DNA of 64,000 nt from Phycisphaerae bacterium (GTDB lineage Bacteria > Planctomycetota > Phycisphaerae > UBA1845 > Fen-1342). This document shows positions 9,017 to 17,395 of this stretch, one piece after another; within the stretch, counting starts at the first letter, position 1, and the number at the start of each line of letters is the position of its first letter. Below the pieces are notes generated by a model, which was not told where the DNA came from, searched no databases, and saw only the letters and a program-made list of their open reading frames with translations. The position numbers and the translations under genes are program-made. The DNA lies in assembly GCA_030428945.1 (NCBI GenBank), contig JAUIEC010000001.1, forward strand, positions 282,438 to 346,437, read 5' to 3'.

Positions 9017-9284
9017 CCGGGAGCGCTCCTTTGGCCGGTCCCCCGCAGGGCGGCCGGACCGACAGGCCAGGGTCCGTTTCGCGGACCTCGCGGGGAGATG
9101 CGCCCGGCGGCGCATCCGTGCAGGGGGCGATAATCCGTTCCGCCCCCGGGCCACCACGGCCGGCAGTGCTGGTTTCGCCGCCAACCCCCCGGTTCGAACG
9201 CGCCGACAACTGCCCGAACGGGCCTGCCTGGCCGATACCTAGGGGTACGGTCGCCCTGCGGCGACCCATTGCGGGAGAGTAAGG

Positions 9285-9821
9285 GTGGCATTGCCCCATT
9301 GCAAGCTGAGCACGCACGCCCGGACGGCCCTCGGACTGGCCGCCTGCGGGCTGCTCGCCCTGGCCGCCTGCAGCGCGCCGCTGCACCACCTCGTCAGCCT
9401 CCAGACCCTCGAAGAAACGCGACCCGCGGACGCCACCCCGCTCGGGCAGATCGCGCTCGCCGAACAGGTCGTCGGCGGCGACTTCTCGCCGCTGGGGCAG
9501 CGCCTCGCGCTCTGCCAGGTGCGGACGCCCGAGGGCTGGAATCGCCTGCGGGCCACGCACCCGGAACTGGGGCCCTGCCCGGATCTGCAGCAGGGGATCG
9601 TCGTCGGCCTGGCCTCCTGCCTGGGGTCGCCCCTCTCGGGCCGCTGGCCGATCCGGATCGAGCAGGCCCAGGTGCATGACGGCGCGATCCTGCTGACCGC
9701 GCACTTCGAGAGCGGCAGCTATCACCCCGACGGAACCACCTACGTCGACCTGGCGTATGTCCCGAACGGGCGACAGGTGCTCGTCATCGACATCAACAGC
9801 GTCCGGTATTATCCGGACTGA
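9285..9821 (+). CDS. predicted lipoprotein of unknown function
   Basis: A 178-residue protein with an N-terminal hydrophobic segment and a lipobox LALAAC (cysteine about residue 29), hence probably lipid-anchored. The GTG start is supported by GGGAGAG about 6 bases upstream. The mature part ends in a beta-rich stretch (IEQAQVHDGAILLTAHFESGSYHPDG, VLVIDINSVRYYPD). I do not recognise a family. It is divergent from the HlyD-ABC operon; the 268-base gap between them shows no clear motif to me. Confidence 0.65.
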   Translation: MALPHCKLSTHARTALGLAACGLLALAACSAPLHHLVSLQTLEETRPADATPLGQIALAEQVVGGDFSPLGQRLALCQVRTPEGWNRLRATHPELGPCPDLQQGIVVGLASCLGSPLSGRWPIRIEQAQVHDGAILLTAHFESGSYHPDGTTYVDLAYVPNGRQVLVIDINSVRYYPD

Positions 9822-10042
9822 ACCCCCTCCCTGCCCGGATTGGCGGCCGTCGACTACGAACCCGGCCCGTCGTCCGGATCAACTCCGCCGACCCGCCCCC
9901 GCAATTCGCAATCCGCAGCCGGTACCCTCGCTCCGCTTCTGTCGTTAGACTCAGCGGAATGCGTCCGGAGCGCCCGCGTGTGGGGCGTGCGTGGACCCCC
10001 GGAAGTGGCCGTCGCGGCCCCCGAGGCGACAAGGAGTGGGGT

Positions 10043-12874
10043 TTGTCCGTGCAGAAGATGATCCGGGTCCAGGGGGCCCGTCAGCATAATCTCGACAACG
10101 TCAGCGTCGATCTGCCCCGCGACCAGTTGGTCGTGCTGACCGGGCTGAGCGGGTCCGGCAAGAGCAGCCTGGCGTTCGACACGATCTACGCCGAGGGGCA
10201 GCGCAAGTACGTCGAATCGCTCAGCGTGCACGCCCGCATGTTCCTCGAGCAGATCGGCAAGCCCGACGTCGACCGGATCGAGGGCCTGCCCCCGACCCTG
10301 GCGATCGAGCAGCGGGCCACCGCCCCCAATCCGCGCTCGACCGTCGCCACCACCACCGAGATCCACGACTTCCTGCGACTGCTCTACGCCCGCGTCGGAC
10401 GCGCCGTCTGCCCGAACTGCCAGGAACCGCTCCACCGCCACACCGTCGACCAGATCGTCGACGCGATCCTGGCCTACCCCGAGCAGAGCAAGCTGATGGT
10501 CCTCGCCCCGCTCGCCCGCGAACGACGCGGAGACCACGGCCCGCTGCTGCGCCGCATTCAGCGCGAAGGCTTCGTCCGCGCCCGCGTCAACGGAGACCTG
10601 GTCGAGGTCGCCGCCCTGGCCGAACTGCCCGCCAAGAAGGCGGTCGACATCGACGTGGTGGTCGACCGGGTCGTGCTGAAGGAGGGCGTCCGGCATCGCC
10701 TGGCGGACGCGGTCGAACTGTCGCTCGGGCTCAGCGAAGGGACCGTGCTGGTCAGCCGCAACGGCGGAAACGGGGCCAAGCCCAGCAGCAACGGCGACTG
10801 GCACGACGAAACCTACAGCGAGCACCACGCCTGCACCCGCTGCGGTTTCGCCCTGCCGGAACTGGCCCCGCGGATGTTCAGCTTCAACTCGCCCTTCGGG
10901 GCCTGCCCGGAATGTGACGGGCTCGGCACCACCCAGCGCTTCGACCTCGAACTGATCATCCCGGACGAAGGCGCGGCCGTCGGCGGCGGGGCCCTGGCGC
11001 CGTGGGCCGGCCAGAAGAAGAAGCTCAGCGGGGCGGTGCTCGAATCGGTCCGGGCGGTCTGCCAGGCGTTCGAGGCGCCGCTGAACACGCCCTTCCGCAA
11101 CCTGCCCGATGACCTGCGGCGGATCCTCGTGCACGGCACCAGGCCGCGCGACGTCAAGAAGTTCGGCGTCGAGTTCGAGGGCGTCCTGCCCAACCTCGTC
11201 CGCCGGACCAACGGAAAGACCGACGGGCGCGGCAGCCTCGGGGCCTACCAGACCGAGATGAACTGCCCGGGCTGCGACGGGGCCCGCCTGCGGCCCGAGT
11301 CGCTCGCGGTACGGGTCGCCGACGCGACGATCGCGGAACTGTCGGCCATGTCGATCGAGCAGGGCGTCGCCTGGTTCGACGGGCTGCAGCTCGAGGGCGA
11401 CCAGGCCCGGATCGCCGAGCCGATCGTCTCGGAGATTCGCCGGCGGCTGCGGTTCATGAACGAGGTCGGACTGGGCTACCTCGGCCTCAACCGGGCCAGC
11501 GCGACGCTCTCCGGCGGCGAAAGCCAGCGGATCCGACTGGCCACCCAGCTTGGCAGCGGACTGGTCGGCGTCTGCTACGTGCTGGACGAACCGACCATCG
11601 GGCTGCACCAGCGCGACAACGAACGGCTGCTGGCGGCCATCCGCCGACTGGTCGAGATCGGCAACACGGTGATCGTGGTCGAGCACGACGAGGACGTCAT
11701 CCGGGCGGCCGACTACCTGGTCGACATGGGCCCGGGCGCGGGTCTGCACGGCGGGCGGATCATCGCCGAGGGGCGGACCGCGGACGTGCTCAAGGACGCG
11801 TCCTCGACGACGGCCAAGTATCTGCGGGGCGAGTACGAGATCCCGATTCCGGAGGAACGCCGCCAGCCCCGGCGGTCGGACCTGCTGAAGGTGGTCGGGG
11901 CCTGCGAGAACAACCTGCGGAAGATCGACGTCGAGTTTCCGCTCGGGGTCTTCACGGCCGTGACGGGTGTCAGCGGCAGCGGCAAGAGCACGCTGGTGAC
12001 GCAGACGCTGCTGCGGGCGATGCGTCGGCGGCTGTACCAGACCAAGGATCGTCCGGGTCGGCACGAGCGGATCGTCGGCGCCCACAAGGTCGACAAGGTG
12101 ATCGAGATCGACCAGACGCCGATCGGGCGGACGCCGCGGAGCAATCCGGCCACGTACACGAGCGTGTTCGACGAGGTCCGCCGGCTGTACGCGCGGACGA
12201 AGGAGGCCCGGATCCGGGGCTACAGCGCGAGTCGTTTTTCGTTCAATGCGAAGGGCGGACGTTGCGAGTCGTGCCAGGGGCAGGGTACGCGTCGGATCGA
12301 GATGCACTTCCTGCCGGACGTGTTCGTCGAGTGCGGGGAGTGCAAGGGGACGCGTTACAACCGCGAGACGCTGGAGGTCCGATACCGCGGGAAGTCGATC
12401 GCGGACATCCTGGACATGCGGGTCGAGGAGGCCCTGCGGTTCTTCGACAACTTCCCGAAGATCCTGGCGGGTCTGCAGGCATTGTCGGACGTTGGTCTGG
12501 GTTACGTCCGGCTGGGGCAGCCGAGCAACACGCTGTCGGGCGGTGAGGCGCAACGGGTGAAGCTGGCGGCGGAGTTGTCGAAGAGTGCGACCGGCAGCAC
12601 GCTGTACGTGCTGGACGAGCCGACGACGGGGCTTCATTTCGCGGACATTCACACGCTGCTGGCGGTGCTGAACCGGCTGGTCGAGCGTGGCAACACGGTG
12701 GTGGTGATCGAGCACAACCTGGACGTGATCAAGACGGCGGACTGGGTGATCGAGATGGGGCCGGAGGGTGGCTCGGGTGGCGGGACGGTGGTTTCGTCGG
12801 GGCCGCCGGATGCGATTGCGGAATGTGAGGCGAGCCACACGGGTCGCTACCTGCGGAGCAAGCTGGGCGGATGA
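10043..12874 (+). CDS. uvrA: excinuclease ABC subunit A
   Basis: DNA damage recognition ATPase of nucleotide excision repair. The 943-residue product shows the duplicated ABC architecture: first Walker A GLSGSGKS (34-41), IYAEGQRKYVESLS, the first zinc module (CPNC ... CTRCG ... CPECDG), signature LSGGESQRIRLATQ with YVLDEPTIGLH, second Walker A GVSGSGKST, the C-terminal zinc module (CESCQGQG ... CGECKG), then LSGGEAQRVKLA and LDEPTTGLH. The TTG at 10043 is chosen because AAGGAG sits 6 bases upstream; in-frame GTG 10049 and ATG 10058 are too far from it. No uvrB or uvrC is in the window. Confidence 0.96.
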   Translation: MSVQKMIRVQGARQHNLDNVSVDLPRDQLVVLTGLSGSGKSSLAFDTIYAEGQRKYVESLSVHARMFLEQIGKPDVDRIEGLPPTLAIEQRATAPNPRSTVATTTEIHDFLRLLYARVGRAVCPNCQEPLHRHTVDQIVDAILAYPEQSKLMVLAPLARERRGDHGPLLRRIQREGFVRARVNGDLVEVAALAELPAKKAVDIDVVVDRVVLKEGVRHRLADAVELSLGLSEGTVLVSRNGGNGAKPSSNGDWHDETYSEHHACTRCGFALPELAPRMFSFNSPFGACPECDGLGTTQRFDLELIIPDEGAAVGGGALAPWAGQKKKLSGAVLESVRAVCQAFEAPLNTPFRNLPDDLRRILVHGTRPRDVKKFGVEFEGVLPNLVRRTNGKTDGRGSLGAYQTEMNCPGCDGARLRPESLAVRVADATIAELSAMSIEQGVAWFDGLQLEGDQARIAEPIVSEIRRRLRFMNEVGLGYLGLNRASATLSGGESQRIRLATQLGSGLVGVCYVLDEPTIGLHQRDNERLLAAIRRLVEIGNTVIVVEHDEDVIRAADYLVDMGPGAGLHGGRIIAEGRTADVLKDASSTTAKYLRGEYEIPIPEERRQPRRSDLLKVVGACENNLRKIDVEFPLGVFTAVTGVSGSGKSTLVTQTLLRAMRRRLYQTKDRPGRHERIVGAHKVDKVIEIDQTPIGRTPRSNPATYTSVFDEVRRLYARTKEARIRGYSASRFSFNAKGGRCESCQGQGTRRIEMHFLPDVFVECGECKGTRYNRETLEVRYRGKSIADILDMRVEEALRFFDNFPKILAGLQALSDVGLGYVRLGQPSNTLSGGEAQRVKLAAELSKSATGSTLYVLDEPTTGLHFADIHTLLAVLNRLVERGNTVVVIEHNLDVIKTADWVIEMGPEGGSGGGTVVSSGPPDAIAECEASHTGRYLRSKLGG

Positions 12875-12983
12875 AACGTTTCGCGGCGGTGGCGTGGGGG
12901 GTGTTTCGGGGGTGGTCGGTGGTGCCTGGATGTCTTTTGCTGGTGGTGGTTTAGGGCAAAACGCGGGTGGTGTTCAATATTTC

Positions 12984-13012
12984 TTGACTCGGCTTTACGC
13001 GCCGCTTAGAAT
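12984..13012 (+). promoter_or_regulatory. near-consensus sigma-70 promoter
   Basis: TTGACT (12984-12989) and TAGAAT (13007-13012) are separated by exactly 17 bases in a locally AT-richer stretch. It lies 110 bases after uvrA and about 380 bases before the next gene, so it drives either a long leader or a separate small RNA. Confidence 0.7.
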
Positions 13013-13395
13013 GACTCCAGCGAGGACAAGGGCGCAGACATGGCCCTTGGGCCAACCCTTTTGGAGGGGTTGCCGCAGAATCAGTTCGGTCGTCGTACGT
13101 TGAACAACTGAGGACTGCGTCTTTCTACGGTGAAGCTCTGGGTGCATTCAGCACAGGGAACGGTGGCGGCGTAAGGTCGCAACTGGCCGGGGCGAGAAAA
13201 GGGCTGGGACGGGGCGGCAGGATTCTTGATGCCGCGGTCATTCCGGAACCTGCGACTCAAACAGTTTGTGTTTCGCTTCGGGCGGCCTAGCGAGGAGAGG
13301 GCCGGCGAAGTTTTGTTGGCACGATGGCGAAAGTGCTCGGCGTCGGAGTGTCATTGAGCTCAAGAACTCATTTCAGGTCTTGAAAGGAGCTAGAA
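13013..13395 (+). other. long leader or unidentified structured RNA
   Basis: There is no convincing coding frame between the promoter and the ATG at 13396. Several short hairpins can be drawn by eye, for example AAGGGC / GCCCTT (13028 area) and CAACCC / GGGTTG just after it. I looked for hallmarks of RNase P RNA, tmRNA, SRP RNA and 6S RNA and found none. It could be a long 5' untranslated region of the highly expressed-looking secreted protein downstream, or an independent RNA. Confidence 0.35.
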
Positions 13396-14760
13396 ATGAA
13401 CAGCGTTCTCCGCGTATTCCTCGGTACGGCCGTGCTGGCCGGTACCTCCTTCGCTCAGGTGCAGGTGGACAGCAACGCCCGCTCCGATGCGCAGTTTGAT
13501 CTCCGGACCACCAAGGTCCAGGATGCGACCTCGAAGCTGGTCAGCATCACGCACCAGCGGACCGGTAAGACCTACCAGGTCAACAACCAGAACGGCACCC
13601 GCGGCGCCCGCGTTGCTGCCTACGACAACCTGTCGAACCCGGACGGCGATCCGAACGGCCCGCTGAACTTCTTCTACTCGCGCAGCGACGGTCGCGCCCT
13701 GTGCGTGTACCCGCTCGATCCGAACGACATCTTCTTCACGGGTGTCTTCGCCCAGGGCGACATCGCCTGTGCCGATCCGAACACGGCCGGCTTCGACGGC
13801 CCGAGCTTCCCGAGCGTCGGCATTGTTGACGCCCTCGAGATTCTCTGGGACGACTACACGATGGACGGAACGCTGGTTGATCCGAACCAGATCACCGAAG
13901 TCAAGCAGATCGACTTCACGTTCCTGAACCTGCAGGGCACCTTCGGTACCCCGCAGAGCTCGAACTACATCCTGCAGTACAACCTCGGCTTCTTCGAGAA
14001 CGCCGACTTCGATGCGGACGGCACCTTCGAGCAGCTCGACGGCGTGGTCCTCAACTTCCTGTTCGACGGCAACGATGGCGGCGGCCTGTTCACCGCCTCG
14101 ATCGACATCGAAGCCGCCTTCGGCGCCAACACCCCGGGCTTCTTCGCCTACGGTGACGGCCTGCTGCTGAACGACTTCACCAACGTCTTCTTCGACGAAG
14201 CGACCGGCGCGACCCCGATCGCGTTCGCCTGCGGCGTCGGCGATGCGTTCGCCGGTGGTGGTCTGCCCTCCAGCGACCCGAACTGCACCGCGCCGGAAGA
14301 CCTGATCACGGCCGGTACCAACGCCTCGGGCGTCTGGATCTTCGCGACCGATACGCAGGGTGACCCGAACACGGCCGCCCCGTGGGATCCGAACTTCCCG
14401 ATCGACCTCGGTGCCGACGGTGACCCGAACACGTTCACCTACACCGACATCCTGAACAGCGGTCTGCTGATCAACATCGGCTACTTCGATGCTGACACCG
14501 GTCGTGACATCAACAGCGCCGTTCCGCGTCGCTTCCTGATCAACGACGATGTCCCGCCGCCGCTGTGTGGCGCTGGCTGCGAAGTTCCGGGTGGTTGTGC
14601 GGACACCAACAACGACGGTGCGGTCGACCTGACTGACCTCGCCAACGTCCTGGCCAACTTCGGTGGTGGTGCCTCGATCGGCGACACCAACGGCGACGGC
14701 TCGACCGACCTGACCGACCTGGCCAACATCCTGGCCCTGTTCGGTACCGCCTGCCCGTAA
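13396..14760 (+). CDS. secreted protein with a dockerin-like C-terminal tail (paralogue 1)
   Basis: A 454-residue protein with a signal peptide (cleavage expected after SFA, about residue 20) and a large unrecognised Asp/Asn/Gly-rich domain. The last 54 residues hold two EF-hand/dockerin-type I repeats, DTNNDGAVDLTDLANVLANF and DTNGDGSTDLTDLANILALF, ending GTACP. Such D-x-N-x-D-G motifs bind calcium. AAAGGAG lies 6 bases before the ATG and codon use is very regular, suggesting high expression. It resembles the protein at 17396-18730 (shared VQDATSK-[LI]-V-x-I-x-H-x-RTGK and FDNLSNP-like segments). The function is unknown, possibly cell surface or extracellular matrix. Confidence 0.8.
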   Translation: MNSVLRVFLGTAVLAGTSFAQVQVDSNARSDAQFDLRTTKVQDATSKLVSITHQRTGKTYQVNNQNGTRGARVAAYDNLSNPDGDPNGPLNFFYSRSDGRALCVYPLDPNDIFFTGVFAQGDIACADPNTAGFDGPSFPSVGIVDALEILWDDYTMDGTLVDPNQITEVKQIDFTFLNLQGTFGTPQSSNYILQYNLGFFENADFDADGTFEQLDGVVLNFLFDGNDGGGLFTASIDIEAAFGANTPGFFAYGDGLLLNDFTNVFFDEATGATPIAFACGVGDAFAGGGLPSSDPNCTAPEDLITAGTNASGVWIFATDTQGDPNTAAPWDPNFPIDLGADGDPNTFTYTDILNSGLLINIGYFDADTGRDINSAVPRRFLINDDVPPPLCGAGCEVPGGCADTNNDGAVDLTDLANVLANFGGGASIGDTNGDGSTDLTDLANILALFGTACP

Positions 14761-14800
14761 GCATCGCTTACGACAGTCGGCATCCTTAACGGATGACAAC

Positions 14801-14839
14801 GGGCGTCGTGGGTTCTTCCCACGACGCCCTCTTTTTTTT
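14801..14839 (+). terminator. strong intrinsic terminator
   Basis: A perfect 12-bp stem, GGGCGTCGTGGG / CCCACGACGCCC, with a 5-base loop is followed by TCTTTTTTTT. It lies 41 bases after the stop of the secreted protein gene. Confidence 0.95.
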
Positions 14840-14854
14840 ACCGCCTTCGGCGGA

Positions 14855-14967
14855 GGGAACAGGGAGCCAGAGGGAAGGGAGCCAGGGAGCCAGGGAGCGA
14901 GGGAGCGAGAGGGCAGAGCAAGGGCGCCAGGGAGCGAGGGAGCGAGAGGGCAGAGCAAGGGAGGGTT
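14855..14967. repeat. purine-rich tandem repeat (GGGAGC-N-A units)
   Basis: Imperfect tandem octamers of GGGAGCCA / GGGAGCGA with interspersed GAGGGCAGAGCAA; one block of about 40 bases is itself duplicated. Noncoding. Same family as the arrays near 16940, 17200, 22320, 31330, 36470 and 36630. Confidence 0.8.
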
Positions 14968-14976
14968 GGTTCTTGT

Positions 14977-15203
14977 AGGGTGCGTCATCGACGCAGCGGT
15001 CCGCGCTGACATCCGACGCGGGCGTCACGGGCGTCGATGCCGCACCGCGTGGCGATCCCGTCGGTCCCCTGGGGCACCTGCGCGGACGGGCCGCACCGCG
15101 TGGCAATCCCGTCGGTCCCGCGGGGCACCTGCGCGGACGGGCAGCCCGGTCGGTCCGTGGACCTCCTGCGCTGAGAAGACACTGCTCTGAGTCTCTTGAG
15201 CAG
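14977..15203. repeat. dispersed repeat plus 51-bp tandem duplication
   Basis: The segment 14977-15058 (from AGGGTGCGTCATCGACGC to CGCACCGCGTGGCGATCC) is a close match to 21083-21163. Its last part, from 15039, begins a 51-bp unit repeated at 15090-15140 with two or three differences. It ends near 15168-15203 with a divergent copy of the GAAGACACTGCTC ... GAGCAG core seen at 17120 and 36560. I see no gene here. Confidence 0.7.
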
Positions 15204-15282
15204 TCTCCTCGCGCGGCCATGCCGCCACGGCCCGCCGAACTCCGCTCGCCCGCCGGCGTACCATCGACGGCCCCCGCCCTGG

Positions 15283-15311
15283 TTCGACAGGTGCCGGGCT
15301 GAGCCTATAAT
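15283..15311 (+). promoter_or_regulatory. sigma-70-type promoter of the sulfatase-like gene
   Basis: A perfect TATAAT (15306-15311) is preceded, 17 bases upstream, by TTCGAC (15283-15288). The predicted transcript start is about 40 bases before the ATG at 15359. Confidence 0.6.
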
Positions 15312-15358
15312 CGCCGCCGATGTCCGTGCCGCAGTTTCACGCCGGAGGTTTGCCCCGC

Positions 15359-16936
15359 ATGTCGTCTGCCCGCCCGCTTCTCCCGCTGCTGGTCGCCCTC
15401 GGCCTGCTGCTGCCCGGCTGCGATCGCTCCACGCCCGAACCGGCGCCGCCCACCCGGGCCAACCCGACCGTCAACGTCGTCGTCTTCATGATCGACACCC
15501 TCCGGGCCGACCGCGTCGGGGCCTACGGGTATGACAAGCCGACCTCACCGACCCTCGACCTGATCGCCCGCGAGGGCGTCGTCTTCGAGAACGCCCAGAC
15601 GGCCGCCACCTGGACCTGCCCGTCGATCCCCTCGCTGATGACCTCGACCTTCCTGTGCGAACACGGCATCACCAGCGAACTGAAGCAGCTCAGCCCGAAG
15701 ATCCGCACCCTGGCCGAACGCTTCCAGGAGGTCGGCTATCACACGATGTCGATGTACATCAACACCTTCGCCGGCCCGACGACCGGCATGACCCGCGGCT
15801 TCGACCAGGCCCTCGAAAACCCGACCGGGTTCCACGCGATCGACGGCAGCGTGGTCAGCAGGTGGGCGGCCGACCGGCCGGACAAGCCGTTCTTCCTGTA
15901 CGTGCACAACATCGAGCCGCACAACCCGTTCCAGGCCCCGGACGAACTGATCCGCCTGTTCGGCGACGTCAACGATGTCGCCAAGGCCCGTCAGCGGCTC
16001 GGCATGCTGATCAGCAACTACCGCCCGCGGCTGCGCCCGGACTGGAAGGCGAACCACGGCCTGCTGCGTCCGCTGGGGTCGACCGACCAGGAGACGCAGT
16101 TGAACCAGATCGTCCGGGCCCTGGACGCGATGCTGCCGGCCCACCAGGTGATGTACGACGCGGTCGTGCGGCACGCGGACATTCGGCTCGCGAGCGTGAT
16201 CGAGGCGCTGAAGGCGGCCGGCACGTGGGACAACACGCTGCTGATCGTGCTGAGCGATCACGGCGAGGAGATGTCCGAGCGGGGCGACTACCTGCACTCG
16301 CAGTCGGTCTATGGCGAACTGACCAATGTTCCGCTGATCGTGCGGTTCCCGGACAAGGCCCACGCGGGCACGCGGGTCCGCGAGGTGGTTTCGACCGTTG
16401 ACGTGCTGCCGACGATCTTCGACTACCTGGGCCGTGAGGACCTGAACGCGGGGGCCCGCGGGCGGAGCCTGATGCCGCTGGTGCGGGGCGAGCCGACCCC
16501 GATCGACGCGGCCCCGTTCCTGGTGACGACCGTGCGGGTCAACGAGAAGAAGTGGCGCTCGGGCTGGGCGGTGCGCGGCAACGTCAACGTGGTCGCGATG
16601 ACGCGCGACGGCAAGTGGAAGGGCATCTGGAACGTCGAGAACAGCACGTTCGAACTGTACAACCTCGAAGCGGACCCGGGCGAACGCTACAACCAGTGCC
16701 AGCAGCACAGCGAACTGGCCGACTCGATGGTGACCTACCTGAAGGCCTGGTACGCCCAGTGCACGGCCGGCGCGAGCACGGCCGGCGTGGCCAGCCTGTC
16801 GGACGAGGCGTTGAAGGGCCTCGAAGCGCTGGGCTACGTCGGCGGCGACGAGGACGTGGTCGACCTGGAAGGCGACGACACCCTGGCGGCCCCGCAACTG
16901 AACTTCGCCACCGAACCCTGCCCGGTCGAGGAATGA
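15359..16936 (+). CDS. sulfatase-like lipoprotein (alkaline phosphatase superfamily)
   Basis: A 525-residue protein with a lipoprotein signal (MSSARPLLPLLVALGLLLPGC). Metal-binding and core motifs of the sulfatase family are present: FMIDTLRADRVGAYGY near the N-terminus, LYVHNIEPHNPF, LIVLSDHGEEMSERG, and the late FELYNLEADPGERYN. At the nucleophile position the sequence is TWTCPSIPS: Thr aligns with the usual Cys/Ser of C-x-P-S-R, so it may not be a formylglycine-type sulfatase. GGAGG lies 10 bases upstream of the chosen ATG. Likely acts on an envelope or extracellular sulfate or phosphate ester; the substrate is unknown. Confidence 0.85.
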   Translation: MSSARPLLPLLVALGLLLPGCDRSTPEPAPPTRANPTVNVVVFMIDTLRADRVGAYGYDKPTSPTLDLIAREGVVFENAQTAATWTCPSIPSLMTSTFLCEHGITSELKQLSPKIRTLAERFQEVGYHTMSMYINTFAGPTTGMTRGFDQALENPTGFHAIDGSVVSRWAADRPDKPFFLYVHNIEPHNPFQAPDELIRLFGDVNDVAKARQRLGMLISNYRPRLRPDWKANHGLLRPLGSTDQETQLNQIVRALDAMLPAHQVMYDAVVRHADIRLASVIEALKAAGTWDNTLLIVLSDHGEEMSERGDYLHSQSVYGELTNVPLIVRFPDKAHAGTRVREVVSTVDVLPTIFDYLGREDLNAGARGRSLMPLVRGEPTPIDAAPFLVTTVRVNEKKWRSGWAVRGNVNVVAMTRDGKWKGIWNVENSTFELYNLEADPGERYNQCQQHSELADSMVTYLKAWYAQCTAGASTAGVASLSDEALKGLEALGYVGGDEDVVDLEGDDTLAAPQLNFATEPCPVEE

Positions 16937-17275
16937 GGCTTCGGGAGAGGGAGCGAGGGAGCAAGGGAGCGAGAGGGACCGGGTGTCAGAGGGATCCCTT
17001 GAGCCGGGTGCCCCAACCCTAGAGTGAGCGCAGCGAGCGGAAGGGTGGGGGACTGAATTCGATTCCACGTGCGGGACGCGCGTAGCAGCTTCATCCCCCG
17101 ATGGAATCAACCCGCGCCGAGAAGACACCGCTCAAGAGCTCAAGAGCAGTGGCACCCGACCGCGACAAACTCGCGCAAGGCAACCCGTCCTTGCTCACTT
17201 GCTCACCTGCTCACTTGCTCACTTCTGGCTCCCTCGCTCCCTGGCTCCCTCGCTCCCTCAAGAAGAGTTTCTTCC
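16937..17275. repeat. composite intergenic repeat element
   Basis: A purine arm of GGGAGCGA/GGGAGCAA units (16941-16979) comes first. Then comes a hairpin of the GTGCCCCAACCCT ... AGGGTGGGG type (about 17010-17050) enclosing GAGTGAGCGCAGCGAGCGG. The GAAGACACCGCTC ... GAGCAGTGGCACC core follows at 17120-17156. Last is a pyrimidine arm of TTGCTCAC and GGCTCCCT / CGCTCCCT units (about 17190-17266). The two arms face each other. No gene is evident here. Confidence 0.7.
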
Positions 17276-17395
17276 CCATTCTTGTCGTGCTTCGGGTGCG
17301 TTTCACGCGAAGTCTACTGGAGCCCGCAAGCGGCATGCCGAACGTTGACTTGCGCCCAGATCAAGCACTTTGAAACAACCTGGTGGAGAGACACG

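Noticed and set aside
9854..12838. A 994-codon frame antisense to uvrA
   Set aside because: Antisense shadow of a strongly conserved gene with biased residues (D, R, V, L) and no motif.
13013..13395. RNase P RNA, tmRNA, SRP RNA or 6S RNA
   Set aside because: None of their hallmark conserved segments is visible; kept only as an unidentified leader or RNA.
14786..15264. Several short frames in the repeat-rich gap before the sulfatase gene
   Set aside because: They read through tandem and dispersed repeats, give low-complexity peptides and lack ribosome-binding sites.
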